DNA from: Micrasema longulum | Lineage: Eukaryota > Arthropoda > Insecta > Trichoptera > Brachycentridae | DNA: 64,000 nt | Direction of reading: 5' to 3' | NCBI GenBank assembly: GCA_022494885.1 | Contig: JAGVSM010001398.1 | Location: 1-64,000 of the forward strand | Shown here: positions 1-10,576 of the stretch, piece by piece | Layout: each line of letters starts with the position of its first letter | Position numbering within the stretch: the stretch's first letter is position 1 | Notes under the pieces: generated by a model | The model's input: the letters and a program-made list of their open reading frames with translations, nothing else | What the model was told of the DNA's origin: nothing | Databases searched by the model: none | Program-made: the position numbers and the translations under genes

Positions 1-223
1 CAGTATAGCTTCCTCCCCTCCAGGTTAGAGATAGACTCGTCCGTCTGGCGTCTACTCCCCACTTCGTTCATCACTAGATGCTCAGTTGCTCAGTCGTAGT
101 CCCGTAGTCGGGAGTCCGTGTTGTCCTGTACTGTACTCTACTACGCGCTACCCACTTGCACACACGGTCTTCTTTTATTTATCTCTGTTACGTTACTGTT
201 ACGTGTTATTGTTGTGAAATAAG
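1..223 (+). other. Leader region upstream of the hAT transposase
   Basis: CpG-containing sequence of higher GC than the flanks, with several TCAGT/CAGTC words that resemble arthropod initiators. It leads directly into the transposase ATG at 224. No ORF or terminal inverted repeat matching the 3' end is visible, although the window begins here. Best read as 5' UTR or promoter of the transposase. Confidence 0.4.
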
Positions 224-2431
224 ATGAACAAAAAGTTAACCGATTTTTTTTTACCCTCGGGTGATACTAAGAGACTTAAGCGAACCATTGATTGTGAAGA
301 CAACCTCACGCAACCATCTTCAACGACCTTACAACTGTCAACTAGCACTGAAAAGGTAACCAGTTCAGATTCTGACGAACATCACTCTAAAGAACAAGGA
401 CAAAAGGTTGAGTGTAACGACAATGCCTTGCCAGATTGTTGGACTAATTTTCAAAAAACTGAATTTTGCGAAAAATATCACTGGTTGTTAATTAAAAATG
501 GAAAGTTAGGATGCAGTACTTGTAAAAAAGTAGGGATCTTATCTGTTAAGAAAAAAACAGGTATGAAAATTTCAAAAGAATGGGCAAATGTTGAAATAGA
601 CAGTTATGGTGACACTAAACAGAAAAAGCAAACGTCTTTAAGGAAAAAGATTTTTGACCACAAAGAGAGTGCTGGTCATAAAGCAGCTGCTGAAATCCTA
701 ACCGAAAGTAAAGACGGAAAACTGGAGAAAACTATTTTGAGACAGAACTCTCATGAAAAAGAAATAACGGGGAAAATTTTCCGAACGGCGTACAAGGTTG
801 TTAAAGAAAATCAGTCTTTTAACAATTTTGAAACGGAAATTGATTTGCAAGAACTAAATGGGATTAACATGGGTCGCATTTTACACTCAGACAAAGCCTG
901 TGCTAAAATTGCTTTGCATATCAGTAAGGAAATGAAGAAAACCTTTGTAGATGAAATCATTAAGAATGATACAAAACTTGGTTTGATAATTGATGAATCC
1001 ACGTCCTTAAGTAATAAGTCAAGTTTAATAGTATACGTTCGGTGTTCTTTGCCTAAAACTGGTATGAGTGGCTCCACTAACGTCTTTTTGGATCTAATAG
1101 AACTAGATGGCGTTACTGCTACAGCTGTTTTTGACTCTTTGATGAACTGTCTTCGGTCTAATGGAATATCTGACGTATTTTTAAGTAATAATTTAACAAG
1201 CTTAACTTGTGATGGTGCTGCTACTATGATCGGTAAGCACAAAGGCGTTGCAACATTATTTCGTGAGAAATTTCCTTCTGTTATTGTTTGGCACTGTGCA
1301 AACCATAGACTTGAGCTGTCAGTGTCAGACGTTATTAAATCTGTTTCAGAAGTTAATAGGTTTAAATCTTTTATTGACAAACTCTATGTTGTCTATCATG
1401 CTTCACCAAAGAACAGCAGGGAACTTCGAAGCTGTGCAACTCTTTTGGATACAGAAATTTTAAAAATTGGAAGAGTCTTGAGCACCCGTTGGGTGGCATC
1501 TAGTTTTAGATCTGTGTCAGCTGTTTGGACGTCATATGAAGCATTAGTCCAACACTTTAAAGAAGCTTCAAATGACCCGTCTAGAGACAGCAAAGATAAA
1601 AGTACTTTTTCCGGACTTCTTAACAAAATCACAGAAACTAATTTCATTCTAGACCTGGGATTGATGGCAGATGCTTTGCAAGAACTTTCAGAACTAAGTG
1701 AAGCTTTACAACATCGGAATGCAGATTTGAACTATGCGAACAGAAAATTGCTAATCACAGTTGGTTTATTTGAAGAAAGAAAAACAGTTCCAGGGTCCTA
1801 CTCAACAATGGCTCAAGAAGCAGTAAACAACTTGTCTTTTTTCGAGGTTCCTCTCCACACAAAAGAAGGGAGATCAGACAATCAGCCGTTGAACCCCAAA
1901 ATATTTTACGAGGCCCTTAAAACTTCTATTGAAACGAGACTACTTGATGACAAAGATGTTGAGTTAGCTACAACTCTTGAAGTTATGGATACCAAAACCT
2001 GGCCGACGAAACTCCCAATAAGTTTTGGGGAAAATGAAATGAGGAAACTTGCTCCCAGGTTCAAACTTAACGAAAGACAGTTAATTACAGGTTTACGCGA
2101 ATATATCTACTCCAGAGAGTTACCAGAAAGCCTCAATCCTGTAAAACAATCAATTGACTCGGTTGCCATTTCATCAAGTGAATGTGAAAGAGGATTCTCT
2201 CAGATGAACTTAATAATTACACCGCTGCGATCTTCACTCAACATAAGAACGGTTTCTGGCCTGATGTTTTTGAAAATTAATGGACCTCCTCTTAGACTGT
2301 TTGATCCAGAGAAGTATGTTTACTCTTGGCTGGTTTCTGGACACCACTCGGCGCTAGCTGTCAAGAGTAAGGAAAGATCAAGAGAAGGCAAATACGAAGA
2401 AAACATGATGAAGTTTTGGAGTATATTTTAA
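224..2431 (+). CDS. hAT-superfamily transposase (KIAA1586/ZNF862-like), full-length open frame
   Basis: A 735-codon open frame without stops. Residues 1-60 are polar and Ser/Thr-rich. Residues 85-155 hold a zinc-finger-like module with C97/C100 and H146/H152. The hAT RNase H-like core follows: IIDEST (D257), LTCDGAATM (D330), WHCANHRLEL (356-365) and an RW pair at 422-423. The C-terminus from residue 650 (SSSECERGFSQMN, likely third acidic residue E653) is the hAT dimerisation region. In the family this enzyme binds the transposon ends and performs cut-and-paste DNA transposition in the nucleus. The ATG is preceded by stop-containing sequence and by about 220 bases of leader-like DNA. The downstream GC-rich terminus at 2560-2656 supports an element. 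A matching left terminus is not visible, so the copy may be cut by the window edge or be a captured/domesticated gene. KIAA1586-like host proteins are the main alternative. Confidence 0.85.
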   Translation: MNKKLTDFFLPSGDTKRLKRTIDCEDNLTQPSSTTLQLSTSTEKVTSSDSDEHHSKEQGQKVECNDNALPDCWTNFQKTEFCEKYHWLLIKNGKLGCSTCKKVGILSVKKKTGMKISKEWANVEIDSYGDTKQKKQTSLRKKIFDHKESAGHKAAAEILTESKDGKLEKTILRQNSHEKEITGKIFRTAYKVVKENQSFNNFETEIDLQELNGINMGRILHSDKACAKIALHISKEMKKTFVDEIIKNDTKLGLIIDESTSLSNKSSLIVYVRCSLPKTGMSGSTNVFLDLIELDGVTATAVFDSLMNCLRSNGISDVFLSNNLTSLTCDGAATMIGKHKGVATLFREKFPSVIVWHCANHRLELSVSDVIKSVSEVNRFKSFIDKLYVVYHASPKNSRELRSCATLLDTEILKIGRVLSTRWVASSFRSVSAVWTSYEALVQHFKEASNDPSRDSKDKSTFSGLLNKITETNFILDLGLMADALQELSELSEALQHRNADLNYANRKLLITVGLFEERKTVPGSYSTMAQEAVNNLSFFEVPLHTKEGRSDNQPLNPKIFYEALKTSIETRLLDDKDVELATTLEVMDTKTWPTKLPISFGENEMRKLAPRFKLNERQLITGLREYIYSRELPESLNPVKQSIDSVAISSSECERGFSQMNLIITPLRSSLNIRTVSGLMFLKINGPPLRLFDPEKYVYSWLVSGHHSALAVKSKERSREGKYEENMMKFWSIF

Positions 2432-2559
2432 GAACAATTTTTGAAACAGTTATGTTGTATTGTTTTACTGCTTTTCATTATGTTTATTAACATGTTACAT
2501 ACATAAACATGTATGTTTATTAACTGAGAAGTAAAAACAGCCTAAAAATGCGTAATTTT

Positions 2560-2656
2560 AAACTGAAATTTTGAAAATTTTCCGAGGGTCCCCGGACCCC
2601 CCTTTAGCTGGGGGGGTATGGAATACCCCCCAGACCCCCCGGTGTGTCCGCCCTTA
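2560..2656 (+). repeat. GC-rich 3' terminus of the hAT element with hairpin
   Basis: G/C-run-rich stretch that starts about 130 bases after the transposase stop. CTGGGGGGGTAT and ATACCCCCCAG around 2608-2632 form a near-perfect hairpin. The end, GGTGTGTCCGCCCTTA, reads in reverse complement as TAAGGGCGGACACACC, which resembles a hAT terminal inverted repeat. The mate at the left end is not in the window. Confidence 0.5.
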
Positions 2657-2679
2657 ACAGAGTTCCGGTACCTCAATTT

Positions 2680-3325
2680 TTAGAAATCAGGTACTAGGTT
2701 TAATACCACAATGTTTTACTCCCATTCCTTAACTCTTTACAACTCCTTTGTGCGAAGCAGACTCGAGAGTGGCTCGACGATTTGGGGGTCACATGAACTG
2801 AAGTACTCTTTTATGATAGAGAAAATCCAAAAGAAGTTTCAGAGATATCTCTACATGAGAGAGCGCTGGTATTATCCTCGGCTCTACCCGACCGAGTTTC
2901 TCCAGGGTATGCTTGGCTACAACAGTTTAGAGACTAGAAGGAATGTGTATTTGATCACACATTTTTATCGATTGTTGCGCGGTGTGATCGATAATTCTGA
3001 AATTATGATGAGCATTGGTTTGTATGTTCCTGATAATTACCTAAGACAGCGTCAGCATAGATTGTTTCATATTCCGATATTCAGGACCAACCTGGCGATG
3101 TGTATGCCTGTTGGAAGGGCTACCGCTATGCTGAACAACATCGCTCTGGATGTCGGTCTGTTCCATGTATCCGAAGGGGTTTCAAGACAGGATTTTCTTT
3201 CTGACTACTTTGGTACAGAGTCTCTTCCATTACTATTTTTTTCTTTATAATATGTACATGTGGAATATATTTTTGTAATGTATATGTTATATTTAAAATA
3301 AATAAATTGAATTGAATTGAAATGA
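2680..3325 (+). pseudogene. Jockey/CR1-like LINE, reverse transcriptase C-terminus plus 3' tail
   Basis: The open frame 2711-3250 encodes the region after the polymerase domain: LYNSFVRSRLESGSTIWG (the usual LVRS.LEYGS.IW block), then IEKIQKKFQRYLYMR. It carries neither the FADD box nor an endonuclease, so the copy is 5'-truncated. After the stop comes a short AT-rich 3' UTR ending in AAATAAATAAA and an AATTG microsatellite (3301-3322), a typical LINE terminus. It lies directly downstream of the hAT end. Clade is inferred from these motifs only. Confidence 0.8.
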
Positions 3326-3635
3326 ATCTTTCATACAGTTATTGATGTATACGTTGAACAACCAGAGTGACATTACACATTTCTAGTTGACTCCCCTTAG
3401 GAATGTTAAACCACGGTGTGAATGACCCATTTACCCTCCCATATGCTGTACTTTGTCCTTGTACAGTGACGCAATAGCCCGTTTGAATAATGATAACAAA
3501 ATCAAATGAATGAAAATTACTTACGACATCGTCTTTGGGTCACATTCACTTGAAGCATTGGAAACCCTTAGGGCGGGGGGGTTTCTGTCAACTTGAACTA
3601 ATTTCTGTGCCCCTCAATTACAAAATAAAAGAAAC
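3326..3635. other. Unassigned spacer between LINE copies
   Basis: No convincing coding frame, RNA gene or repeat identity was seen. Sequence is AT-rich with scattered unique-looking words. Confidence 0.3.
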
Positions 3636-3639
3636 ATAT

Positions 3640-4085
3640 TTAATTAGATTTATTTTATTTATTTATATATACGCCCAATGGGCATTTTTATGGACACATT
3701 TATACATAGAAAATTATTATAACAAAATAAGAAAGACTCGATGGTTTATAGTAGACTTTGTGGGAGTGGAAGCGGGAGGGAGGTATTTATAATTGAATTT
3801 GATTCAGTGATCGTTTGAAAGAAGACAACTTGTTATCAAAGAAATCAAGACTGGTATGTTTGTTGGCAGACCTAAGAATTCTAGGCATAGGGGAATGAAA
3901 ACCATAGTTAGTTCCATGGTTATTGGTATGAAATAGTAAGTTTTGTCTGAGGTTTCTAGTTGGGATATTTAATTTTATTGAGCTCAGTAGTTCAGGCGCA
4001 TCAAACAGTGAGTCAAGAATTTTATAAAGGACTATAAGGTCGGATTTATTTCGACGGTCTTGAAGAGAAGATATATTCAAGGTAG
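3640..4085 (-). pseudogene. Jockey-like LINE ORF2 C-terminus and 3' UTR
   Basis: On the minus strand 4080-3787 reads DRRNKSDLIVLYKILDSLFD, then IPTRNLRQNLLF and PMPRILRSANKH, ending LSSFKRSLNQIQL. This is the conserved tail of Jockey-type ORF2 proteins (DLI.LYKI, P.R.LR..., F...L..F+..L). The 3' UTR ends in a TAAATAAAATAAAT-type tail near 3640. It is 5'-truncated within the C-terminal region and lies against another minus-strand LINE fragment. Confidence 0.8.
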
Positions 4086-4094
4086 TTTCTAACT

Positions 4095-4935
4095 CATTAT
4101 TTATTTATCTTTTATTTATTTGGATAACCAACAGCTATAATTATCTTATATCGTAGCATCACAGTAAGTAAAAAAAGATTCTCGAACATAAAATTAATAG
4201 TAATTTAAAGTAAATTCAAAATAAAATAAAAAATACAACGAATTATTTCGAAAGCAAACACCGTACGTCATTAATGTTAAATGATTTATTTATTACATTA
4301 AAATTATTAAAAGTTCACCATAAATATGAATTTTGCCTATAATTAAATGAAACAAGAGGTATGTGAAGAAGAGGGTTATATCTTAGAACTTTGGAAGGAA
4401 CATTGATAGAAAGTTTGCATAGTAGTTCAGGACAGTCGATTAAACCAGAGGCAATTTTTAGTAAATAAATTATATCCGCTATTGCACGACGTTTTTGCAA
4501 AGGCAATATGTGATCTTTTTTACATATATGAATATACTGGTAAGATTTAAACTAATTTAGATAAAATTATACGTATATAGGTCTCTGGATAAGCCCAACC
4601 TCCAGCCTATCTTTCTCAAAAATTGATGTTGAACTGATTCAATATTATAATATGGAGACCAGATAACAGAGGAATATTCTAGGTGCGGGTGGACTAGGGA
4701 ACAGAAGAGAGTTTTAAAGGTATTGATATTTTTGAAGTCAGCTGTGCTTCTGTTAATAAATCCAAGAAGTTTTAAGGATTTATTGATAACATGTTCAATA
4801 TGAATTGTAAAAGAAAGTTTAGTGTCAAGTATAATACCTTAATCTCGTACACTAGACACAGATAATAATATTTCATTGTTCAGTGAGTAGTCGTATATGA
4901 TTGGATTTTCCAGACGAAAAAGAAGATATTAATTG
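4095..4935 (-). pseudogene. Second minus-strand Jockey-like LINE fragment, frame-broken
   Basis: Reading from 4890 down gives DTKLSFTIHIEHVINKSLK, then LVHPHLEYSSVIWSPYYN and ESVQHQFLRKIGWRLGL. These are the LGV.LD.KL, LV...LEY.SVIW and IE.VQ..FLR blocks of non-LTR reverse transcriptases. A shift follows, and 4506-4315 continues as KRRAIADIIYLLKIASGLID and INVPSKVLRYNPLL. The 3' UTR runs to about 4100. Breaks in frame and stops show it is dead. It is a different sequence from the neighbouring copy at 3640-4085. Confidence 0.78.
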
Positions 4936-5020
4936 ATGACAGGTCATAAGCCCTGTAAATGCCTAGACTTCCATATTCCCTTCTCAAAAATGTTTTCCCT
5001 CTCTGTTGAAATAAATTTAA
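4935..5020 (+). repeat. Foldback-A repeat, partial arm
   Basis: Contains the family words GACAGGTCATAAGCCCTGTA, GCCTAGACTTC and CTCTGTTG found in the complete copies at 10.88-11.44 and 50.3-50.8 kb. Only the outer part of one arm remains. Confidence 0.75.
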
Positions 5021-5216
5021 ATTATTGCACGTTCATAAACACTCCCAACGTTTTATTCTTCTGACGCCATATAAAGTAGACGCTGGGGTCATTTGGTCCC
5101 CCGTTCGGATCATGTGTAATTTTTGGATGCTTAGTGAGGGAAAGGTTAAAGATTAAATATAAATTAAAAACGTGTTTGAAGTAATTACAAGAAAAAACAA
5201 TATATAAAGTAACATA

Positions 5217-5545
5217 ATGACGTATTGTATCCGTGAGTGTTATAGTGCGACATTAATTTGGCTACCTGAACACTCAAACATCGACGGTAACGAGACAGCT
5301 GATGGATTGGCAAGGCTGGGAGCTGAGACAGGCCCAATAGGCCCCGAGCCCTACTGTGGGTTGGCTAAATGTGCTCATCGTAACGAGCTTAGGTCATGGG
5401 CCAGGAAGCAGAGCGTTACGCTCTGGCAAAAAGTACCCCGTCGGCACCATGCGAGGACCTGATGAAAGGGTACTCGCAAAGGTTTGCCTTCGTCATAATA
5501 AAGCTCAGTCAAAATCAAGTGAGGACTACAGCAACTAGAGCCCGC
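5217..5545 (+). pseudogene. RNase H domain fragment of a non-LTR retrotransposon
   Basis: The frame 5217-5462 gives ATLIWLPEHSNIDGNETADG, which matches the RNase H consensus V.L.WVPGHSGI.GNE.AD.LA with the catalytic D of NETAD in place. It continues as LARLGAETG and ends in NELRSWARKQSVTLWQ. A shift near 5440 moves the continuation to another frame. RNase H belongs to I/R1/LOA-type LINEs or to LTR elements. The absence of flanking pol domains prevents assignment. The fragment is isolated. Confidence 0.75.
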
Positions 5546-5594
5546 CCAGTAGCTGAACCACAAATAACTAATATAAAATGATTACGGCGCATCT

Positions 5595-6370
5595 TTGATC
5601 AATTTTAATATAGAATCACTACAAAAAAGGCGCCTTAGATATGATTTAATTTTTCTTTTCAAAATTCTCAATAACATAGTTGATTCGCCGTATCTTTTAC
5701 AAAATATTGGTTTCCGTTGTCCCTCACCCTTTCTCTGGAAATTCGAATTCCCTTTATATACCAACTTATAAAAGAAAACAAATTGCTTATTTAATTTATT
5801 TCCTTTTAATTTTATTTATTTAATTTCCAGTTTTATTTGGGATTTTTTTACAGCTATTACATAAACAAAAAAAACGGTATACCTCGAATTCATTCATTAG
5901 ACGTACCTGTAGAAATTATAACGGACCAGTATTGATGTAGACATTTTTAACTGCACGTTGCATTTGTACAGAAAATTTCTTCATGGGGTCGATTATCTGG
6001 GATAGTTGCTGAATGTACATCTTGAGTGGTTTATGCTATGTATATGTGCCGCATGTAATGTATATGTTTGTGTATGTTTTATATGTGAGTTCATGTGTGT
6101 GCGTGGATGGCTCGGAGTGTGCATTCGGTATTTTATTTATTTTAATTTATTACCTCCATGGAAAACGCAAATGTCAACAATTATCCTTTTTTCACTTAAA
6201 ATTCTTATTTATTTTTTATTTTTTGTCACATTTAATGTTTATATCTTTTAATTTATGAAAACTTAATTGGTCTTTTTATGTTAAAAAATTGTTGTTTTTA
6301 ATACTGATTTTGTATGACTGTATGTTTTCTAAATAAAATAAAATAAAAAAAAAATAAAAAAATAAAACAG
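5595..6370 (+). pseudogene. Jockey-like LINE 3' end (copy 1 of the family at 46.1 kb)
   Basis: From about 5607 the plus strand reads NIESLQKRRLRYDLIFLFKI, then LNNIVDSPYLLQNIGFRCPS. After a broken region it resumes near 5936 as DVDIFNCTLHLYRKFLHGVD and stops near 6003, the usual Jockey ORF2 ending. A long 3' UTR with a TG-rich stretch ends in TTTTCTAAATAAAATAAAAT. The same 3' end occurs at 46086-46650, so the two copies define the terminus. Confidence 0.82.
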
Positions 6371-6374
6371 TTAG

Positions 6375-7190
6375 AATGTTTTTTCCATTGACAAATTATA
6401 AATAATGCATGCATTTGTTTTTTTATAATTTTAATGTGTAGGTATATGACAAGATTGAACGATTTTTTAAGTTTAATAAAATGTAAAGAATCGTTCAAAA
6501 ATATGCATTTTGCACAAAACAGCCACATATAAGATTTAATGAAACCTCATACAAACTCTGAATGTATGCGGTGACATTAATTTTCATGACATTTTTACGT
6601 CGTGGAATTTTCAAAGGGTGATAATTACAATTTTTTGTAAGAAAGCGGCCTGCCTGTTTTTAGCAGAACATAGAATTAACCTTCTTAAACTTGATAACAC
6701 CAATATCTAATTTTTCCAAAATTGTGAACTAGCTGCTCTTGGCATAACTAAGTTAAATTGTTGTTTATCCCCGCGGAGTCGAGGCAGTTCACGGAATTGG
6801 GACAGGACAATATTTTCCCGTCTATAGTATTGTCCTCGTTTAAACCCAGCATTAATCACTGTGTCCCGGGCCATACAACACGACACTCCACACAAGTTTA
6901 TCTCTAGCTTTAAAAATACGTTGTTTTTACGTCCACATGTAAAGACGCTGTCTATTTTGTTATGTTCGGGGCCATTACCGTTGTCAACGCAACATTTTTT
7001 TGTTTTGGCGTTGATTTACAAACAAATAATATGATTCAAACAGTTTATCGCCCGTCTCTCGTTTATGTATTGTACGCGATTTACCTCCCACTCGGTCAAG
7101 AATAAATTATTTAATTTCGGATTAACATTAGAAGCGAATAGTACGATTTTCCTTATAAAAGAATTTCATGACTCATAATTTGGGTATATT
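6375..7190. other. Unassigned DNA
   Basis: The minus strand at 6895-6707 has a 62-codon open frame (starts MCGVSCCMARDTV) with no recognisable family. The rest is AT-rich without a clear gene, SINE head or repeat match elsewhere in the window. Confidence 0.3.
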
Positions 7191-7194
7191 TTAA

Positions 7195-7345
7195 AGACGG
7201 ATTGTAATCCCGTGGGCGCGGGAAGTGTCGCGGACTACCGATCAGGAGGGCCGAGGTTCTAACCACACTTTACCACAACTTGTTTCCCGTTTTTTAACGA
7301 GGTTATTTATGACTACGGAAAATTTTAACAAAATATTTTTATTTT
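7195..7345 (+). mobile_element. SINE-2 (tRNA-Arg-like head), diverged copy
   Basis: Begins GGATTGTAATCCCGTGG, followed by CGGACTACCGATCAGGAGG and an imperfect B-box GAGGTTCTAACC. The tail (ACTTGTTTCCCGTTTTTTAA, then GGTTATTTATGACTAC) matches other SINE-2 copies. The ACTACCGATCAG part resembles the anticodon arm of tRNA-Arg(ACG), so an Arg-type origin is inferred. Confidence 0.65.
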
Positions 7346-8662
7346 TCTTTTTTTTTATTTAAATCTTAAAGTAGGGCACACATATCATACATATTGTTAT
7401 GTGTGTTCTAATAATAACATTGCAAATATATTTAATTTATAAATTGTTTATCACATATGTCTTGACCATTATTTTGAAATTTTGATATGTTTTTTCTTCA
7501 TAAATATTTTTTTCCATTTCGTAATACTTTTTAATTGCTTTAAATAAAATCGAATTTTGTGACTTTGCCTTTTTCGTAAATGGAAGTCTAATATTGTTCT
7601 TTTCTCTAGTATTGTGATCGTGTTCATGCTGGTTCCGATCAATTTTTTTCCAAAATTCTGTTTTTTTATTAGAGTTTATAATTTTATGAACAAATATCAC
7701 TGTATTGTAAAATATTCTTTGTTTATATGTTAATAATTTCATTTCATTTACCATCGACTTTACCCTCGTATATCTGTTTTTTTTCAAAATGATTCTAAAG
7801 GCTTTATTTTGTAATACAGTTAGTTTATCTATGTTTTCTTTGTTTGATAAAAATAAAATGCTACTACAGTAGTTAACGTGTGGTTCAATAATTGCTTTGT
7901 AAATAGTTTTGCAGGAGTCCTTATCAATAAATCTTCTGATCCTTCCCAAAATTGATATTTTTTTTGCAATCTTATTTATTACCATCTTAGCGTTTTGGTG
8001 AAATGTAAGTTTTGAATCCAACATTACACCTAAATATTTAATTTCAGTGACTTCATTAATTTTTTCATTTTCTATTACAATTGATGGCGTAATTTCTATT
8101 CTTTTGTTTCCTATATTCGTGTATTTAGTTTTGTTAACACTTAATTTTAATTTATTAATTTTTAGCCACAGTGATACACTATTAAGATCATGATTTAGTC
8201 TGTCCATAATTGTTTTATAATTTTCTCCCGATATATATATTAAGGCATCGTCTGCAAAGAGTCTTATTTTTGAATATTTTAATGTTTCGACAATATCAAT
8301 ATCAAACAAAACCGGTCCGAGAACCGATCCTTGTGGTACTCCTAATGAAATTTTGAGGGGCTCGGAAATTTCATCATTCACCTTCGTTATTTGGTATCTA
8401 TCGCCAAGGTACTCTTCAAACCATTTTATAGTTTTTCCTTTTATTCCTATTTTTTCAATTTTTTAATAATTATTTCTTGGTCTATTGTTTCGAAGGCTCT
8501 TTTAAAATAAAAAAAAAACTGCAATTACGAACATGTTCTTATCGGTTTCCTCTTTCCAATCTTCTAAAACCAAGTTAATAGCCATTTCACAAGATTGATT
8601 GGTTCGAAATCCACATTGTTCTTTGCATAATACTTGCCATTGTTCCAAAAAATTTAAGACAC
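7325..8662 (-). pseudogene. Non-LTR reverse transcriptase, longest pol fragment in the window
   Basis: Minus-strand reading begins near 8662 with FLEQWQVLCKEQCGFRTNQS, a conserved RT block, and continues through a frame-broken FETIDQEIIIKKLKKIG to KWFEEYLGDRYQ. The open frame 8381-7437 then carries GVPQGSVLGPVLF, the catalytic FADDALIY, KYLGVMLDSKLTF and IIEPHVNYCSSILF. It ends in a basic tail. Between GPVLF and the next block the usual FILYIND motif is shortened. Downstream (minus) the 3' UTR runs to an A-rich tail near 7325. CR1/Jockey-like by motifs; no endonuclease remains. Confidence 0.87.
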
Positions 8663-8674
8663 TAAAATTAATTT

Positions 8675-8850
8675 CTCATAAACCCTGTAGACGTACCCCT
8701 GTAAAAAAACCCTATAGATTTCCATATTCTGTTCTCTAAAAATGTTCTTTATCTCTGTTGTAATATCTAAATCTTAATAACTCCCAAAGGGTGATATCCA
8801 GCCCTCGTCTACACAAATTTGGAAAAGCTCAAAAAAATCGTTTTATCTTA
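8675..8850 (+). repeat. Foldback-A arm with outer segment
   Basis: Holds AACCCTGTAGAC, ATCTCTGTTGTAATATCTAA, then the outer words AACTCCCAAAGGGTGATATCC and CTACACAAATTTGG. These correspond to the CTCCCTAGGGAG...CTACAAAAATTTGGACA segment seen outside the arms of other copies. Confidence 0.65.
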
Positions 8851-8884
8851 CTTTTGGGAATTGTTTTTAATATTATAATACAGA

Positions 8885-9600
8885 GATGAAGTAACATTTA
8901 CCATTCGGTCCATATTTGAACATCTATATTCCTTCGATTCTTCCATCTGTTGAAGTATGTGAAGTTAATGAGCTAAAACCTTTATTTTTGCGGGTAAGAT
9001 TCATTTTTTTTTTATAAAAACCTTTATTAGCATAAATAAACAATACATTCAGTAAAAAAAATCGCACACTTAAAGCTAAACTTGCCAAAAAAGAGTCTGG
9101 CTCTTGTGTTTGGCATGTTTACAAAATAACATAAAAAAGAAACAAAAAATGCAAAACGAAATAATAAAACATATAATAAATGAAACAATTTCAAAAATTG
9201 AGATAAAATAACACTAAAAAAAATTAAATAAAAACACAAAATTTATAAATTTATAAACACAGGCACTTATTAATCACACATCTTTATTTTCAAAATACAG
9301 TTGATGTTAATTATGTCAAGAAGCTTTTATATGATTGAGTTATTTCACCTACATACAAGGCAACGCCTGAAAATATTTTTCAATTTATTTATTTCTTGGA
9401 CCAGGTGAATTTATCAACAATGTTTTGAGTTTGTCCAAATTTTTGTAGACTTATGACCTGTCATTGGCTGGTTTAAGTGGCGACTTTACACACTGTGTAA
9501 CATTCACCATTCTGCCTATACTTGAACATCTTTATTAGTATTATGTTTATATTTTCAGCTCCCTGGGGGGTTGAATCCAGTCTTTGTTTATTATTTTTAT
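8885..9600 (-). repeat. Foldback-A copy interrupted by a LINE 3' end
   Basis: Family words run up to TGCGGGTAAGATTCAT at 9003 and resume at about 9340 (TTATTTCACCTACATA, CAACGCCTGAAAATATTTTT, TGGCTGGTTTAAGTGGCGAC). In uninterrupted copies the two parts are joined (GATTCATCTAATTGAATTATTTCAC). The intervening 9003-9335 is therefore an insertion. Confidence 0.75.
9003..9300 (-). mobile_element. LINE 3' UTR inserted in Foldback-A
   Basis: Minus-strand 3' end with T-rich start (poly-A tail in sense) and the word GCCAAAAAAGAGTCTGGCTC. That word recurs in similar form at 30.4 and 32.4 kb. No coding part is retained. Confidence 0.6.
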
Positions 9601-9879
9601 GTTTGTGTATATATTGTTAGTAATTTTATTTTCTGGTGTTGTTGTTTCTGTTTTCATTGTAATTTGTAAATATGTAACTTACTTTTTTTCGGTCGATATT
9701 AATACATGCCTTCGAAAAAGACCTCATTCAAGTTTTTTTTTTAAATAAAACAATATTAAATATATTGTACATATAAAATAAACATCACATTTTACACACA
9801 TGTCTACATACGCCACACTCCACACTTCACAACAATTCACAACAATTCACAACAATGGAGATACCATCTCAAGTTTTTT

Positions 9880-10035
9880 AACCGGGTTGTGGTCCTGTGG
9901 TAGTATTGTGGACTCACGGACCAAAAGTCCCAGGGTCAAATCCAACTCTACCACAACTCGATTTCCATTTTTCCAGCACAATTTATTTACGACTTTTAGA
10001 TAATGGTCTGAAAATTAAAATATTTTAGTAAAAAA
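9880..10035 (+). mobile_element. SINE-2 copy
   Basis: Starts ACCGGGTTGTGGTCCTGTGG, followed by GGACTCACGGACCAAAAGTC and a B-box-like GGTCAAATCC. The tail CATTTTTCCAGCACAATTTA, then TTTACGACTTTTAGATAATG matches the copy at 13.75 kb (same subfamily). Confidence 0.8.
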
Positions 10036-10189
10036 TGAGATTTCCAGTATTTCTCTTAAAATTTAAAAAAAATAAATTAGAGTCCCATTCACGGTATATT
10101 TTATTTATTTATTTATTTTGTTGTCCTGTTAAGAAATTCGACTATTAAACAAAGCCATAACTTTTTTTTTCAACTTTTGTATATAGTAT

Positions 10190-10510
10190 TATCGGCAAGA
10201 TGACTTTTTAAAGTTGAATTTCTGAAATAACTCCGCGTGTGAAGTCAGAGGTTCTCTTCCGCGTATTCTCTAACAGTTCGGCCCATTGGTCCATTACGGC
10301 AAGCAAACCGAAAATCTTCCATAACTCCTTTACCATTGGTTGATTCATGAAGCCGTGACGTCATTCAAAGTAGATCGTTTAAAAAAAAAAAAATGTATGT
10401 TTTCAGGAAATTTTGGCGTTCAATTTAATGCTTCAATTTTTACCGCGCGCAAGAAAACATTTAGTATCTAATTTCCCGTAGGGCTAAAATTCCTCATTGG
10501 TGTTGTAGAT
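10190..10510 (-). mobile_element. MITE-C copy (minus orientation)
   Basis: Reverse complement of the repeat at 13.34-13.66 and 61.0-62.0 kb: TTTCCCGTAGGGCTAAA at one end, GTGACGTCATTCAAAGTAG and CATTGGTTGATTCATGAAG in the middle, and CGCGTGTGAAGTCAG at the other end. Non-coding, with moderate divergence between copies. Confidence 0.7.
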
Positions 10511-10576
10511 TTATGTTTTTTTTGTAATAATGCCATTGTAATACAGCAACTCGACTTTTGCCTTTAAAAAACTTTG

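Noticed and set aside
811..1380. 189-codon minus-strand frame inside the transposase
   Set aside because: Shadow of the hAT coding frame; no family resemblance.
6006..6258. 81-codon frames rich in Cys/Val/Tyr
   Set aside because: They lie in the TG-rich LINE 3' UTR shared with 46.3 kb and follow the true ORF2 stop.
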